A stretch of DNA of 64,000 bases, taken from positions 1,922,001 through 1,986,000 of the forward strand of contig NZ_CP138214.1 in the NCBI RefSeq assembly GCF_034043515.1, written 5' to 3'. Each line of letters starts with the position of its first letter. Within the stretch, counting starts at the first letter, position 1. This DNA is from Pseudomonas sp. MUP55 (GTDB lineage Bacteria > Pseudomonadota > Gammaproteobacteria > Pseudomonadales > Pseudomonadaceae). A model generated the notes under the pieces. That model made no database searches and was not told where the DNA came from. It saw only the letters and a list, made by a program, of their open reading frames with translations. The position numbers and the translations under genes are program-made. Below are positions 8,466-20,617 of this stretch, one piece after another.

Positions 8466-9755
8466 TTACTTGCGATCTTCGAGCTTGGTAATGTCACGCG
8501 ACTCGTAGCCGGTGTACAGCTGGCGCGGGCGGCCAATCTTGTACGGGCTGGAGAGCATTTCCTTCCAGTGGGAGATCCAGCCCACGGTCCGCGCCAGGGC
8601 GAAGATCACGGTGAACATGCTGGTTGGAATGCCGATCGCCTTGAGGATGATCCCCGAGTAGAAGTCGACGTTCGGGTACAGCGAGCGTTCGATGAAGTAC
8701 GGGTCGGTCAAGGCGATCTCTTCCAGGCGCATGGCCAGTTCGAGTTGCGGATCGTTCTTGATGCCCAGCTCCTTCAACACTTCGTCGCAGGTCTGCTTCA
8801 TCACGGTGGCGCGCGGGTCGCGGTTCTTGTAGACCCGGTGACCGAAGCCCATCAACTTGAACGGATCGTTCTTGTCCTTGGCCTTGGCGATGAACTTGTC
8901 GATGTTCGACACATCGCCGATTTCATCGAGCATGGTCAACACGGCTTCGTTCGCACCGCCGTGGGCAGGGCCCCAGAGCGCGGCGATACCTGCGGCAATA
9001 CAGGCGAACGGGTTGGCACCCGAAGAACCTGCCAGACGCACGGTAGAGGTGGAGGCGTTCTGTTCGTGGTCGGCGTGGAGGATGAAGATCCGGTCCATGG
9101 CCTTGGCAAGCACAGGGCTGATCGGTTTGATCTCGCACGGCGTGTTGAACATCATGTGCAGGAAGTTTTCCGCGTACGTCAGGTCGTTGCGCGGGTACAT
9201 CATGGGTTGACCCATGGAGTACTTGTAAACCATTGCGGCCAGGGTCGGCATCTTGGCAACCAGGCGGATCGCGGAAATTTCGCGATGCTGCGGGTTATTG
9301 ATGTCCAGGGAGTCGTGATAGAAGGCCGACAGGGCGCCGACCACACCGCACATGACGGCCATCGGGTGGGCGTCGCGACGGAAGCCGTTGAAGAAGGTCT
9401 TCAACTGCTCGTGAACCATGGTGTGGTTCTTTACGGTGCTGACGAACTGGGCTTTCTGCTCGGCTGTTGGCAGTTCGCCATTTAGCAGCAGGTAGCAGGT
9501 TTCCAGGTAGTCCGACTGCTCGGCCAGTTGCTCGATCGGGTAGCCGCGGTGAAGCAGAATGCCATTATCGCCATCGATATAGGTGATCTTCGACTCGCAA
9601 GAGGCGGTCGACATGAAGCCTGGGTCGAATGTGAAACGGCCCGTGGCCGTCAGGCCCCGTACGTCGATAACATCGGGACCAACGGTGCCGGTTAAAATGG
9701 GCAGCTCGACGGGGGCTGCGCCCTCGATGATCAACTGCGCTTTTTTGTCAGCCAT
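8466..9755 (-). CDS. gltA: Citrate synthase (type II)
   Basis: A 429-residue citrate synthase that condenses acetyl-CoA with oxaloacetate at the entry to the TCA cycle. The catalytic histidines lie in GPAHGGANE and [14 protein letters not shown], and the catalytic aspartate in the NVDFYSG segment. The length and the N-terminal beta-rich domain (about residues 1-60) are those of the NADH-sensitive hexameric type of Gram-negative bacteria. ATG is preceded by AGGAGG at good spacing. The gene is divergent from sdhC, with its own sigma70 promoter in the shared region and its own terminator. Confidence 0.98.
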   Translation of the reverse strand: MADKKAQLIIEGAAPVELPILTGTVGPDVIDVRGLTATGRFTFDPGFMSTASCESKITYIDGDNGILLHRGYPIEQLAEQSDYLETCYLLLNGELPTAEQKAQFVSTVKNHTMVHEQLKTFFNGFRRDAHPMAVMCGVVGALSAFYHDSLDINNPQHREISAIRLVAKMPTLAAMVYKYSMGQPMMYPRNDLTYAENFLHMMFNTPCEIKPISPVLAKAMDRIFILHADHEQNASTSTVRLAGSSGANPFACIAAGIAALWGPAHGGANEAVLTMLDEIGDVSNIDKFIAKAKDKNDPFKLMGFGHRVYKNRDPRATVMKQTCDEVLKELGIKNDPQLELAMRLEEIALTDPYFIERSLYPNVDFYSGIILKAIGIPTSMFTVIFALARTVGWISHWKEMLSSPYKIGRPRQLYTGYESRDITKLEDRK

Positions 9756-9813
9756 GTGGCCTCCTATTTATGCTTCAAATCATCAGACAGACCCCCCACG
9801 CAGGGCCCGCACC

Positions 9814-9841
9814 ACTATAGTGAGATAAATTCAGATGTCAA
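9814..9841 (-). promoter_or_regulatory. Sigma70 promoter of gltA
   Basis: On the minus strand TTGACA (9836-9841) and TATAGT (9814-9819) are separated by 16 bases, a near-consensus promoter with an untranslated leader of about 50 bases. Confidence 0.85.
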
Positions 9842-9955
9842 TTTGCCTAAAGTCTTGCTCCAGAAGGCTTTAACCGTACTTTTTCGTCGAAATTGACTGC
9901 CATTTACGCCTTTTATCCCGTCAGCGCAATCCGCTATTAGGGTGAGGTGTGCGCG

Positions 9956-9984
9956 TTGTCATTAGTAACCTAACTGTCTATACT
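9956..9984 (+). promoter_or_regulatory. Sigma70 promoter of the sdh operon
   Basis: TTGTCA (9956-9961) and TATACT (9979-9984) with an exact 17-base spacer. Transcription should start near 9991, giving a leader of about 130 bases to sdhC. Confidence 0.85.
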
Positions 9985-10120
9985 CGGCCACCGACCGCCA
10001 AGGGCTTTTGGGCTTGCTTTCATTGGGGGTCGCACTCCCTGGGTGGTGCTTACCTGACCAGTCGCACTCCCCAACAACTTTGCCCTGATTGTTAGGGGCT
10101 CTTCAGTGTGAAAAAAAGCC

Positions 10121-10495
10121 GTGAATAGCCAACGACCTGTAAACCTAGACCTAAGGACCATCAAACTCCCCATCACCGGCGTTACGTCGTTCCTGCACCG
10201 TGTTTCCGGCATCATCCTGTTCCTGGGCCTGGGCATCATGCTTTATGCATTGAGCAAATCCCTGGGTTCCGCGGAAGGTTACGCCGAGGTGAAGGCAACC
10301 TTGACCAGTCCGCTGGCCAAGTTCGTAGCATGGGGCCTCCTGTCCGCTCTGCTGTATCACCTGGTAGCCGGTGTGCGCCATTTGATCATGGATGCGGGTA
10401 TCGGTGAGACGCTGGAAGGCGGCCGCCTGGGCTCGAAAATCATCATCGCCATTTCCGTGGTGCTGATCGTTCTGGCAGGAGTTTGGATATGGTAA
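10121..10495 (+). CDS. sdhC: Succinate dehydrogenase cytochrome b556 subunit
   Basis: A 124-residue membrane subunit of complex II that helps bind heme b and ubiquinone. The start is GTG (GTGAATAGCCAACGACC), matching the family N-terminus NSQRPVNLDLRTIKLPITG. The SFLHRVSG motif near residue 25 is a family hallmark, and the His in LLYHLVAGVRHLIMD is the heme-ligand region. Three membrane helices are visible. The stop overlaps the sdhD start by 7 bases (ATGGTAA). It is the first gene of the sdhCDAB operon. Confidence 0.97.
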   Translation: MNSQRPVNLDLRTIKLPITGVTSFLHRVSGIILFLGLGIMLYALSKSLGSAEGYAEVKATLTSPLAKFVAWGLLSALLYHLVAGVRHLIMDAGIGETLEGGRLGSKIIIAISVVLIVLAGVWIW

Positions 10496-10857
10496 CCAGC
10501 GTAACGAATCTGTCGCGTTCGGGCCTCTATGACTGGATGGCACAGCGTGTGTCTGCGGTCGTTCTCGCGGCTTATTTCATTTTTCTGATCGGATACCTCG
10601 TCGCAAATCCGGGCATCGGCTATGAGCAATGGCACGGCCTGTTCGCCCACAATGCGATGCGAATCTTCAGTCTGCTGGCCCTTGTGGCCCTGGGCGCTCA
10701 CGCCTGGGTCGGCATGTGGACCATCGCGACCGACTACCTGACGCCAATGGCGCTGGGCAAGTCCGCGACCGCAGTACGTTTCCTCTTCCAGGCAGTATGC
10801 GGCATCGCGATGTTCGCTTACTTCGTCTGGGGTGTGCAGATTCTTTGGGGTATCTGA
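10489..10857 (+). CDS. sdhD: Succinate dehydrogenase membrane anchor subunit
   Basis: A 122-residue subunit with three membrane helices that anchors SdhAB and completes the quinone/heme site. I chose the ATG at 10489 (VTSVTNLSRSGLYDWMAQRVSAV), the family start; a TTG two codons earlier is in frame but unlikely. The DWMAQR motif and the His of LGAHAWVGMW are conserved. It overlaps the end of sdhC by 7 bases and is followed 3 bases later by sdhA. Confidence 0.97.
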   Translation: MVTSVTNLSRSGLYDWMAQRVSAVVLAAYFIFLIGYLVANPGIGYEQWHGLFAHNAMRIFSLLALVALGAHAWVGMWTIATDYLTPMALGKSATAVRFLFQAVCGIAMFAYFVWGVQILWGI

Positions 10858-10860
10858 TTC

Positions 10861-12633
10861 ATGGCTAACATTCCTACTATTTCATTCGACGCCATCATTA
10901 TTGGTGGCGGCGGTGCCGGCATGCGCGCTGCGCTGCAGCTGGCCCAGGGTGGCCACAAGACCGCCGTGATCACCAAGGTGTTCCCGACGCGTTCGCACAC
11001 CGTATCGGCCCAGGGTGGCATTACCTGCGCGATCGCTTCCGCCGACCCGAACGATGACTGGCGCTGGCACATGTACGATACCGTCAAGGGTTCCGACTAC
11101 ATCGGTGACCAGGACGCTATCGAATACATGTGTCAGGAAGGCCCGGCCGCGGTGTTCGAGCTGGACCACATGGGTCTGCCGTTCTCCCGTACCGAGCAAG
11201 GTCGTATCTACCAGCGTCCATTCGGCGGCCAGTCGAAGGATTACGGTAAAGGTGGCCAGGCTGCCCGTACCTGTGCTGCGTCCGACCGTACCGGTCACGC
11301 ACTGCTGCACACCCTTTATCAGGGCAACCTGAAAGCCGGTACCACGTTCCTGAACGAGTACTACGCTGTCGATCTGGTGAAGAACGGCAAGGGCGAGTTC
11401 GTCGGTGTGATCGCCATCTGCATCGAAACCGGTGAAACCACCTACATCCGCGCCAAGGCGACCGTGCTGGCGACCGGCGGTGCAGGCCGTATCTACGCCT
11501 CGACCACCAACGCCCTGATCAACACCGGTGACGGCGTCGGCATGGCACTGCGCGCCGGCGTGCCGGTGCAAGACATCGAAATGTGGCAGTTCCACCCGAC
11601 CGGCATCGCCGGCGCCGGTGTACTGGTGACCGAAGGTTGCCGTGGTGAAGGTGGCTACCTGATCAACAAGCACGGCGAGCGTTTCATGGAGCGTTATGCG
11701 CCGAACGCCAAAGACCTTGCTGGTCGTGACGTCGTGGCTCGTTCGATGGTTAAAGAGATCATCGCCGGCAACGGCTGTGGCCCGAACGGCGACCACGTAC
11801 TGCTCAAGCTCGACCACCTGGGCGAAGAAGTGCTGCACAGCCGTCTGCCAGGCATCTGCGAGCTGTCCAAGACCTTCGCTCACGTTGACCCGGTGGTTGC
11901 GCCGGTTCCAGTGGTTCCGACTTGCCACTATATGATGGGCGGCGTGCCGACCAACATTCATGGCCAGGCGATCACGCAGAATGCCGACGGCCAGGACGAG
12001 ATCATTCATGGTCTGTTCGCGGTAGGCGAAGTCGCCTGCGTATCGGTTCACGGCGCCAACCGCCTGGGCGGCAACTCGCTGCTCGACCTGGTGGTATTCG
12101 GCCGCGCCGCCGGCCTGCACCTGGAAAAGGCCCTGACCGACGGCATCGAATACGATGACGCCACCGACGCCAACATCGAAGCCGCCCTGGCGCGTCTGAA
12201 CGCTCTGAACGAGCGTACGGATGGCGAAGACGTGGCAACCTTGCGTCGCGAGCTGCAAAGCTGCATGCAGAACTACTTCGGTGTGTTCCGTACCGGCGAA
12301 TACATGCAGAAGGGTATTGCCCAGTTGGCTGACCTGCGCAAGCGCATCGCCAACGTCAAGATCAACGATAAGAGCCAGGCGTTCAACACCGCTCGTATCG
12401 AAGCCCTTGAGCTGCAAAACCTGCTGGAAGTGGCTGAAGCGACTGCGATCGCCGCCGAGGTTCGTAAAGAATCCCGTGGTGCTCACGCTCGTGAAGACTT
12501 TGAAGACCGCGACGACGAGAACTGGTTGTGCCACACCCTGTACTTCCCGGGTGACAAGCGCGTAACCAAGCGTGCCGTGAACTTCTCGCCGAAGACGGTG
12601 CCGACGTTTGAACCGAAGATTCGGACTTACTAA
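10861..12633 (+). CDS. sdhA: Succinate dehydrogenase flavoprotein subunit
   Basis: A 590-residue FAD-containing catalytic subunit oxidising succinate to fumarate. The Rossmann motif [14 protein letters not shown] is near residue 17. The covalent-FAD histidine lies in [10 protein letters not shown] near residue 47, and the active-site segments are [21 protein letters not shown] and [11 protein letters not shown]. The C-terminus ends with the expected [14 protein letters not shown]. Full family length. It is separated by 3 bases from sdhD and 11 bases from sdhB, consistent with one operon. Confidence 0.99.
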   Translation: MANIPTISFDAIIIGGGGAGMRAALQLAQGGHKTAVITKVFPTRSHTVSAQGGITCAIASADPNDDWRWHMYDTVKGSDYIGDQDAIEYMCQEGPAAVFELDHMGLPFSRTEQGRIYQRPFGGQSKDYGKGGQAARTCAASDRTGHALLHTLYQGNLKAGTTFLNEYYAVDLVKNGKGEFVGVIAICIETGETTYIRAKATVLATGGAGRIYASTTNALINTGDGVGMALRAGVPVQDIEMWQFHPTGIAGAGVLVTEGCRGEGGYLINKHGERFMERYAPNAKDLAGRDVVARSMVKEIIAGNGCGPNGDHVLLKLDHLGEEVLHSRLPGICELSKTFAHVDPVVAPVPVVPTCHYMMGGVPTNIHGQAITQNADGQDEIIHGLFAVGEVACVSVHGANRLGGNSLLDLVVFGRAAGLHLEKALTDGIEYDDATDANIEAALARLNALNERTDGEDVATLRRELQSCMQNYFGVFRTGEYMQKGIAQLADLRKRIANVKINDKSQAFNTARIEALELQNLLEVAEATAIAAEVRKESRGAHAREDFEDRDDENWLCHTLYFPGDKRVTKRAVNFSPKTVPTFEPKIRTY

Positions 12634-12644
12634 GGGTGGCTGCC

Positions 12645-13349
12645 ATGTTGAAAGTCAGTGTTTATCGCTACAACCCTGATCAGGACGCTGCGCCGTTCAT
12701 GCAGGAGTTCCAGGTCGATACCGGTGGTAAAGACCTGATGGTGCTGGATGTACTGGCACTGATCAAAGAGCAGGACGAGGGTTTCTCCTATCGTCGCTCT
12801 TGCCGTGAAGGTGTGTGCGGTTCCGACGGCATGAACATCAACGGCAAAAACGGCCTGGCGTGCATCACGCCGCTGTCGGCCGTGGTCAAAGGCAACAAGC
12901 TGATCGTTCGTCCACTGCCAGGTTTGCCGGTTATCCGTGACCTGGTTGTGGATATGAGCATCTTCTACAAGCAATACGAGAAAGTTAAGCCGTTCCTGCA
13001 GAACGACACGCCGGCTCCGGCCATTGAGCGTCTGCAGTCCCCGGAAGAGCGTGAAAAGCTCGACGGTCTGTACGAGTGCATCCTGTGCGCTTGCTGCTCG
13101 ACTTCGTGCCCGTCCTTCTGGTGGAACCCGGACAAGTTCCTGGGTCCAGCTGCGCTGCTGCAAGCCTACCGCTTCCTGGCAGACAGCCGTGACACCAAGA
13201 CGTCCGAGCGTCTGGCTTCACTGGATGACCCGTTCAGCGTATTCCGCTGCCGCGGGATCATGAACTGCGTCAACGTATGTCCCAAAGGCCTGAACCCGAC
13301 TAAGGCCATTGGTCACATCCGTAACATGCTGCTGCAAAGCGGCGTGTAA
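12645..13349 (+). CDS. sdhB: Succinate dehydrogenase iron-sulfur subunit
   Basis: A 234-residue subunit passing electrons from FAD to quinone. The [2Fe-2S] cluster ligands are in CREGVCGSDGMNINGKNGLAC, and the [4Fe-4S] and [3Fe-4S] ligands in CILCACCSTSCPSFWWN and CRGIMNCVNVCPKG. The ATG at 12645 (LKVSVYRYNPDQD) is chosen over the GTG at 12636 because AAGGGTGG sits 4 bases before it as ribosome-binding site and the family begins there. It ends the sdh block, and a terminator-like hairpin follows. Confidence 0.98.
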   Translation: MLKVSVYRYNPDQDAAPFMQEFQVDTGGKDLMVLDVLALIKEQDEGFSYRRSCREGVCGSDGMNINGKNGLACITPLSAVVKGNKLIVRPLPGLPVIRDLVVDMSIFYKQYEKVKPFLQNDTPAPAIERLQSPEEREKLDGLYECILCACCSTSCPSFWWNPDKFLGPAALLQAYRFLADSRDTKTSERLASLDDPFSVFRCRGIMNCVNVCPKGLNPTKAIGHIRNMLLQSGV

Positions 13350-13384
13350 CTGACGTAAAAGCAGGACCGTTGTGCCCGTAAATG

Positions 13385-13418
13385 CTGCGGCGCAGGCTTC
13401 AACCGGCGCCGTAGTTTT
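13385..13418 (+). terminator. Terminator-like hairpin after sdhB
   Basis: CTGCGGCGC and GCGCCGTAG pair (one wobble) across a 12-base loop, followed by TTTT. The T-run is short, so readthrough into sucA is possible. Confidence 0.65.
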
Positions 13419-13419
13419 A

Positions 13420-13600
13420 ACTTGAGTCGCGACTTACAAAGCCGCAGCTCTTATTTTGAAGAAATGAGACAAGCAGGGGCATTCGGGTTGGTACCCGAAC
13501 TATCAGCGTGATCCTAAGTGGCTTGTTTTGGTCGCTGCACTTGGCCTTTTGCAAGCAAACTCGGTGTTTTCGCCGGTGGTGTCCCCAAATCGAGGGTGAC
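13420..13600 (+). ncRNA. Candidate sucA leader RNA (sucA-II motif region)
   Basis: The sdhB-sucA gap contains a perfect hairpin TTCGGGT-TGGT-ACCCGAA (13482-13499) without a T-run, followed by further short pairing segments. I recall a conserved Pseudomonas RNA family, sucA-II, found by comparative genomics just upstream of sucA. Position and structure fit, but I cannot align it here, so borders are approximate and membership is inferred. Confidence 0.45.
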
Positions 13601-13605
13601 CAAGC

Positions 13606-16437
13606 ATGCAAGAAAGCGTGATGCAGCGCATGTGGAACAGCGGCTATCTTTCAGGTGGTAACGCTGCCTATGTGGAAGAGCTTTATGAGCTCTACCTGCA
13701 CGACCCTAACGCTGTGCCAGAAGAATGGCGCACCAAATTTCAGACGTTGTCTTCAGACGGCAACGCTGCCACCGATGTATCGCACGCTGCGATTCGCGAT
13801 CATTTCGTGCTGCTGGCAAAGAACCAGCGCCGCGCCCAACCGGTTTCCGCCGGCAGCGTGAGCAGTGAGCACGAGAAGAAGCAAGTTGAAGTGCTGCGAC
13901 TGATCCAGGCTTACCGGATGCGTGGCCACCAGGCGGCCCAGCTTGACCCGCTGGGGCTCTGGCAGCGTCCTGCACCTGCTGACCTGTCGATCAATCATTA
14001 CGGCTTGACCAATGCCGATCTTGATACGACCTTCCGTGCCGGCGACCTGTTCATCGGCAAAGAGGAAGCGAGCCTACGCGAAATTCACGAAGCGTTGCAG
14101 CAGACATATTGCCGCACCATTGGCGCTGAATTCACGCACATCACCGATTCCGAGCAACGCCAGTGGTTCCAGCATCGCCTGGAAGGCGTGCGTGGCCGTC
14201 CGGTATTGTCCGCCGATGTGCGCAGCCACCTGCTCGAGCGCGTGACCGCAGCGGAAGGCCTCGAAAAATACCTGGGTACCAAATACCCGGGCACCAAGCG
14301 TTTCGGCCTGGAAGGCGGCGAAAGCCTGATTCCGATGCTCGACGAGCTGATCCAGCGTTCCGGTTCCTACGGCACCAAGGAAGTCGTGATCGGCATGGCT
14401 CACCGTGGTCGCCTGAACGTGTTGGTCAACACCTTCGGCAAGAACCCGCGCGAGCTGTTCGACGAGTTCGAAGGCAAGAAGAAGGTCGAGCTGGGTTCCG
14501 GTGACGTTAAATACCACCAGGGCTTCTCGTCCAACGTGATGACCACCGGCGGTGAAGTTCACCTGGCCATGGCCTTCAACCCATCCCACCTGGAAATCGT
14601 TTCTCCAGTGGTCGAGGGTTCGGTGCGTGCTCGCCAGGACCGTCGTAACGACACTACCGGTGAGAAGGTCCTGCCGATTTCCATCCACGGTGACGCGGCG
14701 TTCGCCGGTCAAGGCGTGGTCCTGGAAACGTTCCAGATGTCGCAGACCCGCGGCTTCAAGACCGGCGGTACCGTTCACATCGTCATCAACAACCAGGTTG
14801 GCTTCACCATCAGCAACCCGCTGGATGCGCGCTCCACCGAGTACGCCACCGACGTTGCCAAGATGATCCAGGCGCCGATTCTCCACGTGAATGGCGATGA
14901 CCCGGAAGCCGTACTGTTCGTGACCCAGCTGGCTGTCGACTACCGCATGCAGTTCAAGCGTGACGTGGTGATCGACCTGGTTTGCTACCGCCGTCGCGGT
15001 CACAACGAAGCGGACGAGCCAAGCGGCACCCAGCCGTTGATGTACCAGCAGATCACCAAGCAGCGCACCACCCGTGAGCTGTACGCCGAAAGCCTGACCA
15101 AGGCCGGCGTGCTGGATGAGGCGCGTGTTCAGGCGAAAATCGATGAATACCGCAACGCACTGGACAACGGTCTGCATGTAGTAAAAAGCCTGGTCAAAGA
15201 GCCGAACAAAGAGCTGTTCGTTGACTGGCGTCCCTACCTGGGTCACACCTGGACCGCGCGCCACGACACCAGCTTCGACCTGAAAACCTTGCAGGAATTG
15301 TCCGCCAAATTGCTGGAAATCCCTGAAGGCTTTGTGGTTCAGCGCCAGGTTGCGAAGATCTACGAAGACCGTCAGAAGATGCAAGCCGGCGGCCTGCCGA
15401 TCAACTGGGGTTACGCCGAAACCATGGCGTACGCGACCCTGGCGTTCGAAGGTCACCCGATCCGCATGACCGGCCAGGACATCGGCCGCGGTACGTTCTC
15501 GCACCGCCATGCTGTGTTGCACAACCAGAAAGACGCGGGCACCTACATCCCGTTGCAGAACCTGTACGAAGGCCAGCCACGTTTCGACCTGTACGATTCG
15601 TTCCTGTCCGAGGAAGCCGTACTGGCGTTCGAATACGGCTATTCCACCACCACGCCTAACGCGCTGGTGATCTGGGAAGCTCAGTTCGGCGACTTCGCCA
15701 ATGGTGCCCAGGTGGTTATCGACCAGTTCATCACCAGCGGCGAGCACAAGTGGGGCCGTCTGTGCGGTCTGACCATGCTGCTGCCCCACGGTTATGAAGG
15801 CCAGGGTCCTGAGCACTCCTCGGCCCGTCTGGAGCGTTACCTGCAGCTGTGCGCCGAGCACAACATCCAGGTGTGCGTGCCGACTACCCCGGCGCAGATC
15901 TACCACTTGCTGCGTCGCCAGGTGATCCGCCCGCTGCGCAAGCCGCTGGTCGTGTTGACTCCCAAATCGCTGTTGCGTCACAAACTGGCCGTTTCGACCC
16001 TGGAAGATCTGGCCGAAGGTTCGTTCCAGACCGTGATTCCAGAGATCGATACGCTGGACGCCGCCAAGGTCACTCGCCTGATCCTGTGCAGCGGCAAGGT
16101 CTATTACGATCTGCTGGAAAAACGTCGTGCCGAAGGCCGCGAAGACATCGCCATCGTGCGTATCGAGCAGCTTTACCCGTTCCCGGAGGAGGACCTCATG
16201 GAGATCATCGCGCCTTACACCAACCTCACGAATGTCGTGTGGTGTCAGGAAGAACCGATGAACCAGGGCGCGTGGTACAGCAGCCAGCATCACCTGCGTC
16301 GCAGCATCGGCAATCACAACAAGGCCCTGGGCCTGGAGTACGCCGGTCGTGATGCGTCTGCTGCACCTGCTTGTGGTTATGCGTCGATGCACGCCGAGCA
16401 GCAGGAAAAACTGCTGCAAGATGCTTTCACTGTTTAA
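13606..16437 (+). CDS. sucA: 2-oxoglutarate dehydrogenase E1 component
   Basis: A 943-residue thiamine-diphosphate enzyme decarboxylating 2-oxoglutarate and passing succinyl to the SucB lipoyl arm. The N-terminal motif SGGNAAYVEELYELYLHDPNAV is typical of OGDC E1. GMAHRGRLNVL near residue 265, the ThDP-binding region with HGDAAFAGQGVV, and the C-terminal LEYAGRDASAAPACGY segment are all present. A GAGGGTG ribosome-binding site precedes the ATG. It is 44 bases upstream of sucB and in operon with it. Confidence 0.99.
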   Translation: MQESVMQRMWNSGYLSGGNAAYVEELYELYLHDPNAVPEEWRTKFQTLSSDGNAATDVSHAAIRDHFVLLAKNQRRAQPVSAGSVSSEHEKKQVEVLRLIQAYRMRGHQAAQLDPLGLWQRPAPADLSINHYGLTNADLDTTFRAGDLFIGKEEASLREIHEALQQTYCRTIGAEFTHITDSEQRQWFQHRLEGVRGRPVLSADVRSHLLERVTAAEGLEKYLGTKYPGTKRFGLEGGESLIPMLDELIQRSGSYGTKEVVIGMAHRGRLNVLVNTFGKNPRELFDEFEGKKKVELGSGDVKYHQGFSSNVMTTGGEVHLAMAFNPSHLEIVSPVVEGSVRARQDRRNDTTGEKVLPISIHGDAAFAGQGVVLETFQMSQTRGFKTGGTVHIVINNQVGFTISNPLDARSTEYATDVAKMIQAPILHVNGDDPEAVLFVTQLAVDYRMQFKRDVVIDLVCYRRRGHNEADEPSGTQPLMYQQITKQRTTRELYAESLTKAGVLDEARVQAKIDEYRNALDNGLHVVKSLVKEPNKELFVDWRPYLGHTWTARHDTSFDLKTLQELSAKLLEIPEGFVVQRQVAKIYEDRQKMQAGGLPINWGYAETMAYATLAFEGHPIRMTGQDIGRGTFSHRHAVLHNQKDAGTYIPLQNLYEGQPRFDLYDSFLSEEAVLAFEYGYSTTTPNALVIWEAQFGDFANGAQVVIDQFITSGEHKWGRLCGLTMLLPHGYEGQGPEHSSARLERYLQLCAEHNIQVCVPTTPAQIYHLLRRQVIRPLRKPLVVLTPKSLLRHKLAVSTLEDLAEGSFQTVIPEIDTLDAAKVTRLILCSGKVYYDLLEKRRAEGREDIAIVRIEQLYPFPEEDLMEIIAPYTNLTNVVWCQEEPMNQGAWYSSQHHLRRSIGNHNKALGLEYAGRDASAAPACGYASMHAEQQEKLLQDAFTV

Positions 16438-16481
16438 CGCCTTCGCGCTGACTGAAACCGAATTTTAAGGACCTACAGATA

Positions 16482-19246
<2,765 letters not shown>

Positions 19247-19254
19247 GCGAGATA

Positions 19255-19445
19255 ATAAGAAACCACGGCGGAGTTGCCCGTCGTGAGCCTTGCGCGCAAG
19301 ACTCACCGCGGAATATCCGCTGGACGCAGCCTTGCGCAGCTTTACGGGCGATAAGCCCCGCAAGTTGCGCGAGCAGCAGTCACAGGTGGCGCGGCACTCA
19401 TAATGAGCGCAGCGCCGAATGCGCAGTACCTAACGAAGACGGTAA
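19255..19445 (+). ncRNA. Candidate sucC leader RNA (sucC motif region)
   Basis: The lpdG-sucC gap of about 200 bases is unusually structured. GTGAGCCTTG-CGCG-CAAGACTCAC (19283-19306) pairs with one mismatch, and GCGGA-ATA-TCCGC (19308-19320) follows directly. GCGCAGC and CGGGC...GCCCCG segments come further down. I recall a conserved Pseudomonas RNA family named sucC at this position, probably sensing a TCA-related signal. Membership is inferred from position and hairpins; the ligand is unknown and borders approximate. Confidence 0.5.
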
Positions 19446-19450
19446 AAAGC

Positions 19451-20617
19451 ATGAATCTTCACGAGTATCAGGGTAAGCAGCTGTTCGCTGAATACGGCCT
19501 GCCAGTTTCCAAGGGCTACGCAGTAGACACCCCGGAAGCAGCAGCAGAAGCTTGCGACAAAATCGGCGGCAGCGAGTGGGTTGTCAAAGCCCAGGTCCAC
19601 GCCGGTGGTCGCGGTAAAGCGGGCGGCGTTAAGCTGGTTCGCAGCAAAGAAGACGCCAAGGCCTTCGCACAGCAGTGGCTGGGCAAGCGTCTGGTGACTT
19701 ACCAGACTGATGCCAATGGCCAGCCAGTCACCAAGATCCTGGTTGAATCGTGCACTGATATCGCTAAAGAGCTGTACCTGGGCGCTGTCGTTGACCGTTC
19801 GAGCCGTCGCATCGTGTTCATGGCTTCCACCGAAGGTGGCGTGGACATTGAGAAGATCGCTCACGAAACCCCAGAAAAAATTCTGAAGGCCACTATCGAT
19901 CCACTGGTTGGCGCTCAGCCATTCCAGGGTCGCGAGCTGGCTTTCCAGCTGGGTCTGGAAGGCAAGCAGGTTGCCCAGTTCGCCAAGATCTTCGTAGGTC
20001 TGGCCAAACTGTTCCAGGATCACGATCTGGCCCTGCTGGAAGTGAACCCGCTGGTGATCAAGGCTGACGGCGATCTGCACTGCCTCGACGCCAAGATCAA
20101 CATCGACGCCAACGCCATGTACCGTCAGCCTAAGCTGAAGACTTTCCACGATCCGTCCCAGGACGATCCGCGCGAAGCGCACGCTGCCAAGTTCGAACTG
20201 AACTACGTAGCCCTGGAAGGTAACATCGGCTGCATGGTCAACGGTGCCGGCCTGGCCATGGGTACCATGGACATCGTCAACCTGCATGGCGGCAAGCCAG
20301 CCAACTTCCTCGACGTAGGTGGTGGCGCTACCAAGGAACGCGTTACCGAAGCGTTCAAGATCATCCTGTCCGACTCCAACGTCGCTGCAGTACTGGTCAA
20401 CATCTTCGGCGGCATCGTTCGTTGCGACATGATTGCCGAAGGCATCATCGGTGCAGTGAAAGAAGTTGGCGTTAAAATCCCGGTTGTTGTTCGCCTTGAA
20501 GGTAACAACGCTGAACTGGGCGCTAAAGTACTGGCAGAAAGCGGTTTGAACATCATCGCGGCTACCAGCCTGACCGACGCTGCTCAACAAGTTGTCAAAG
20601 CTGCGGAGGGCAAATAA
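19451..20617 (+). CDS. sucC: Succinyl-CoA synthetase beta subunit (ADP/GDP-forming)
   Basis: A 388-residue subunit carrying the ATP-grasp nucleotide site. The ATG at 19451 ([21 protein letters not shown]) is the family start; an in-frame ATG at 19403 lies in the leader and is not used. Visible motifs are [18 protein letters not shown] near residue 45, [20 protein letters not shown] near residue 200, and [17 protein letters not shown] near the C-terminus. Its stop shares one base with the sucD start (TAATG), so the two are coupled and form the SucCD tetramer. Confidence 0.99.
   Translation: MNLHEYQGKQLFAEYGLPVSKGYAVDTPEAAAEACDKIGGSEWVVKAQVHAGGRGKAGGVKLVRSKEDAKAFAQQWLGKRLVTYQTDANGQPVTKILVESCTDIAKELYLGAVVDRSSRRIVFMASTEGGVDIEKIAHETPEKILKATIDPLVGAQPFQGRELAFQLGLEGKQVAQFAKIFVGLAKLFQDHDLALLEVNPLVIKADGDLHCLDAKINIDANAMYRQPKLKTFHDPSQDDPREAHAAKFELNYVALEGNIGCMVNGAGLAMGTMDIVNLHGGKPANFLDVGGGATKERVTEAFKIILSDSNVAAVLVNIFGGIVRCDMIAEGIIGAVKEVGVKIPVVVRLEGNNAELGAKVLAESGLNIIAATSLTDAAQQVVKAAEGK

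Larger units (their letters stand above)
9756..10120. other. Divergent control region between gltA and sdhC
   Basis: These 365 bases hold the gltA promoter (9814-9841) and the sdh promoter (9956-9984), about 115 bases apart and pointing away from each other. The sdhC leader is about 130 bases. It carries GGGGGTCGCACTCCC and CAGTCGCACTCCCC, a repeated GTCGCACTCCC motif (10030-10070) of unknown meaning, and ends in an A-rich stretch before the GTG start. Confidence 0.6.

Noticed and set aside
10100..10121. Crc/Hfq motif at the sdhC start
   Set aside because: The A-tract is seven bases long and no position fits AANAANAA exactly.
14074..16419. A 781-codon open frame on the minus strand
   Set aside because: It is the complementary shadow of sucA. 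It has no ribosome-binding site, His/Gln/Arg-rich nonsense composition and no recognisable domain.
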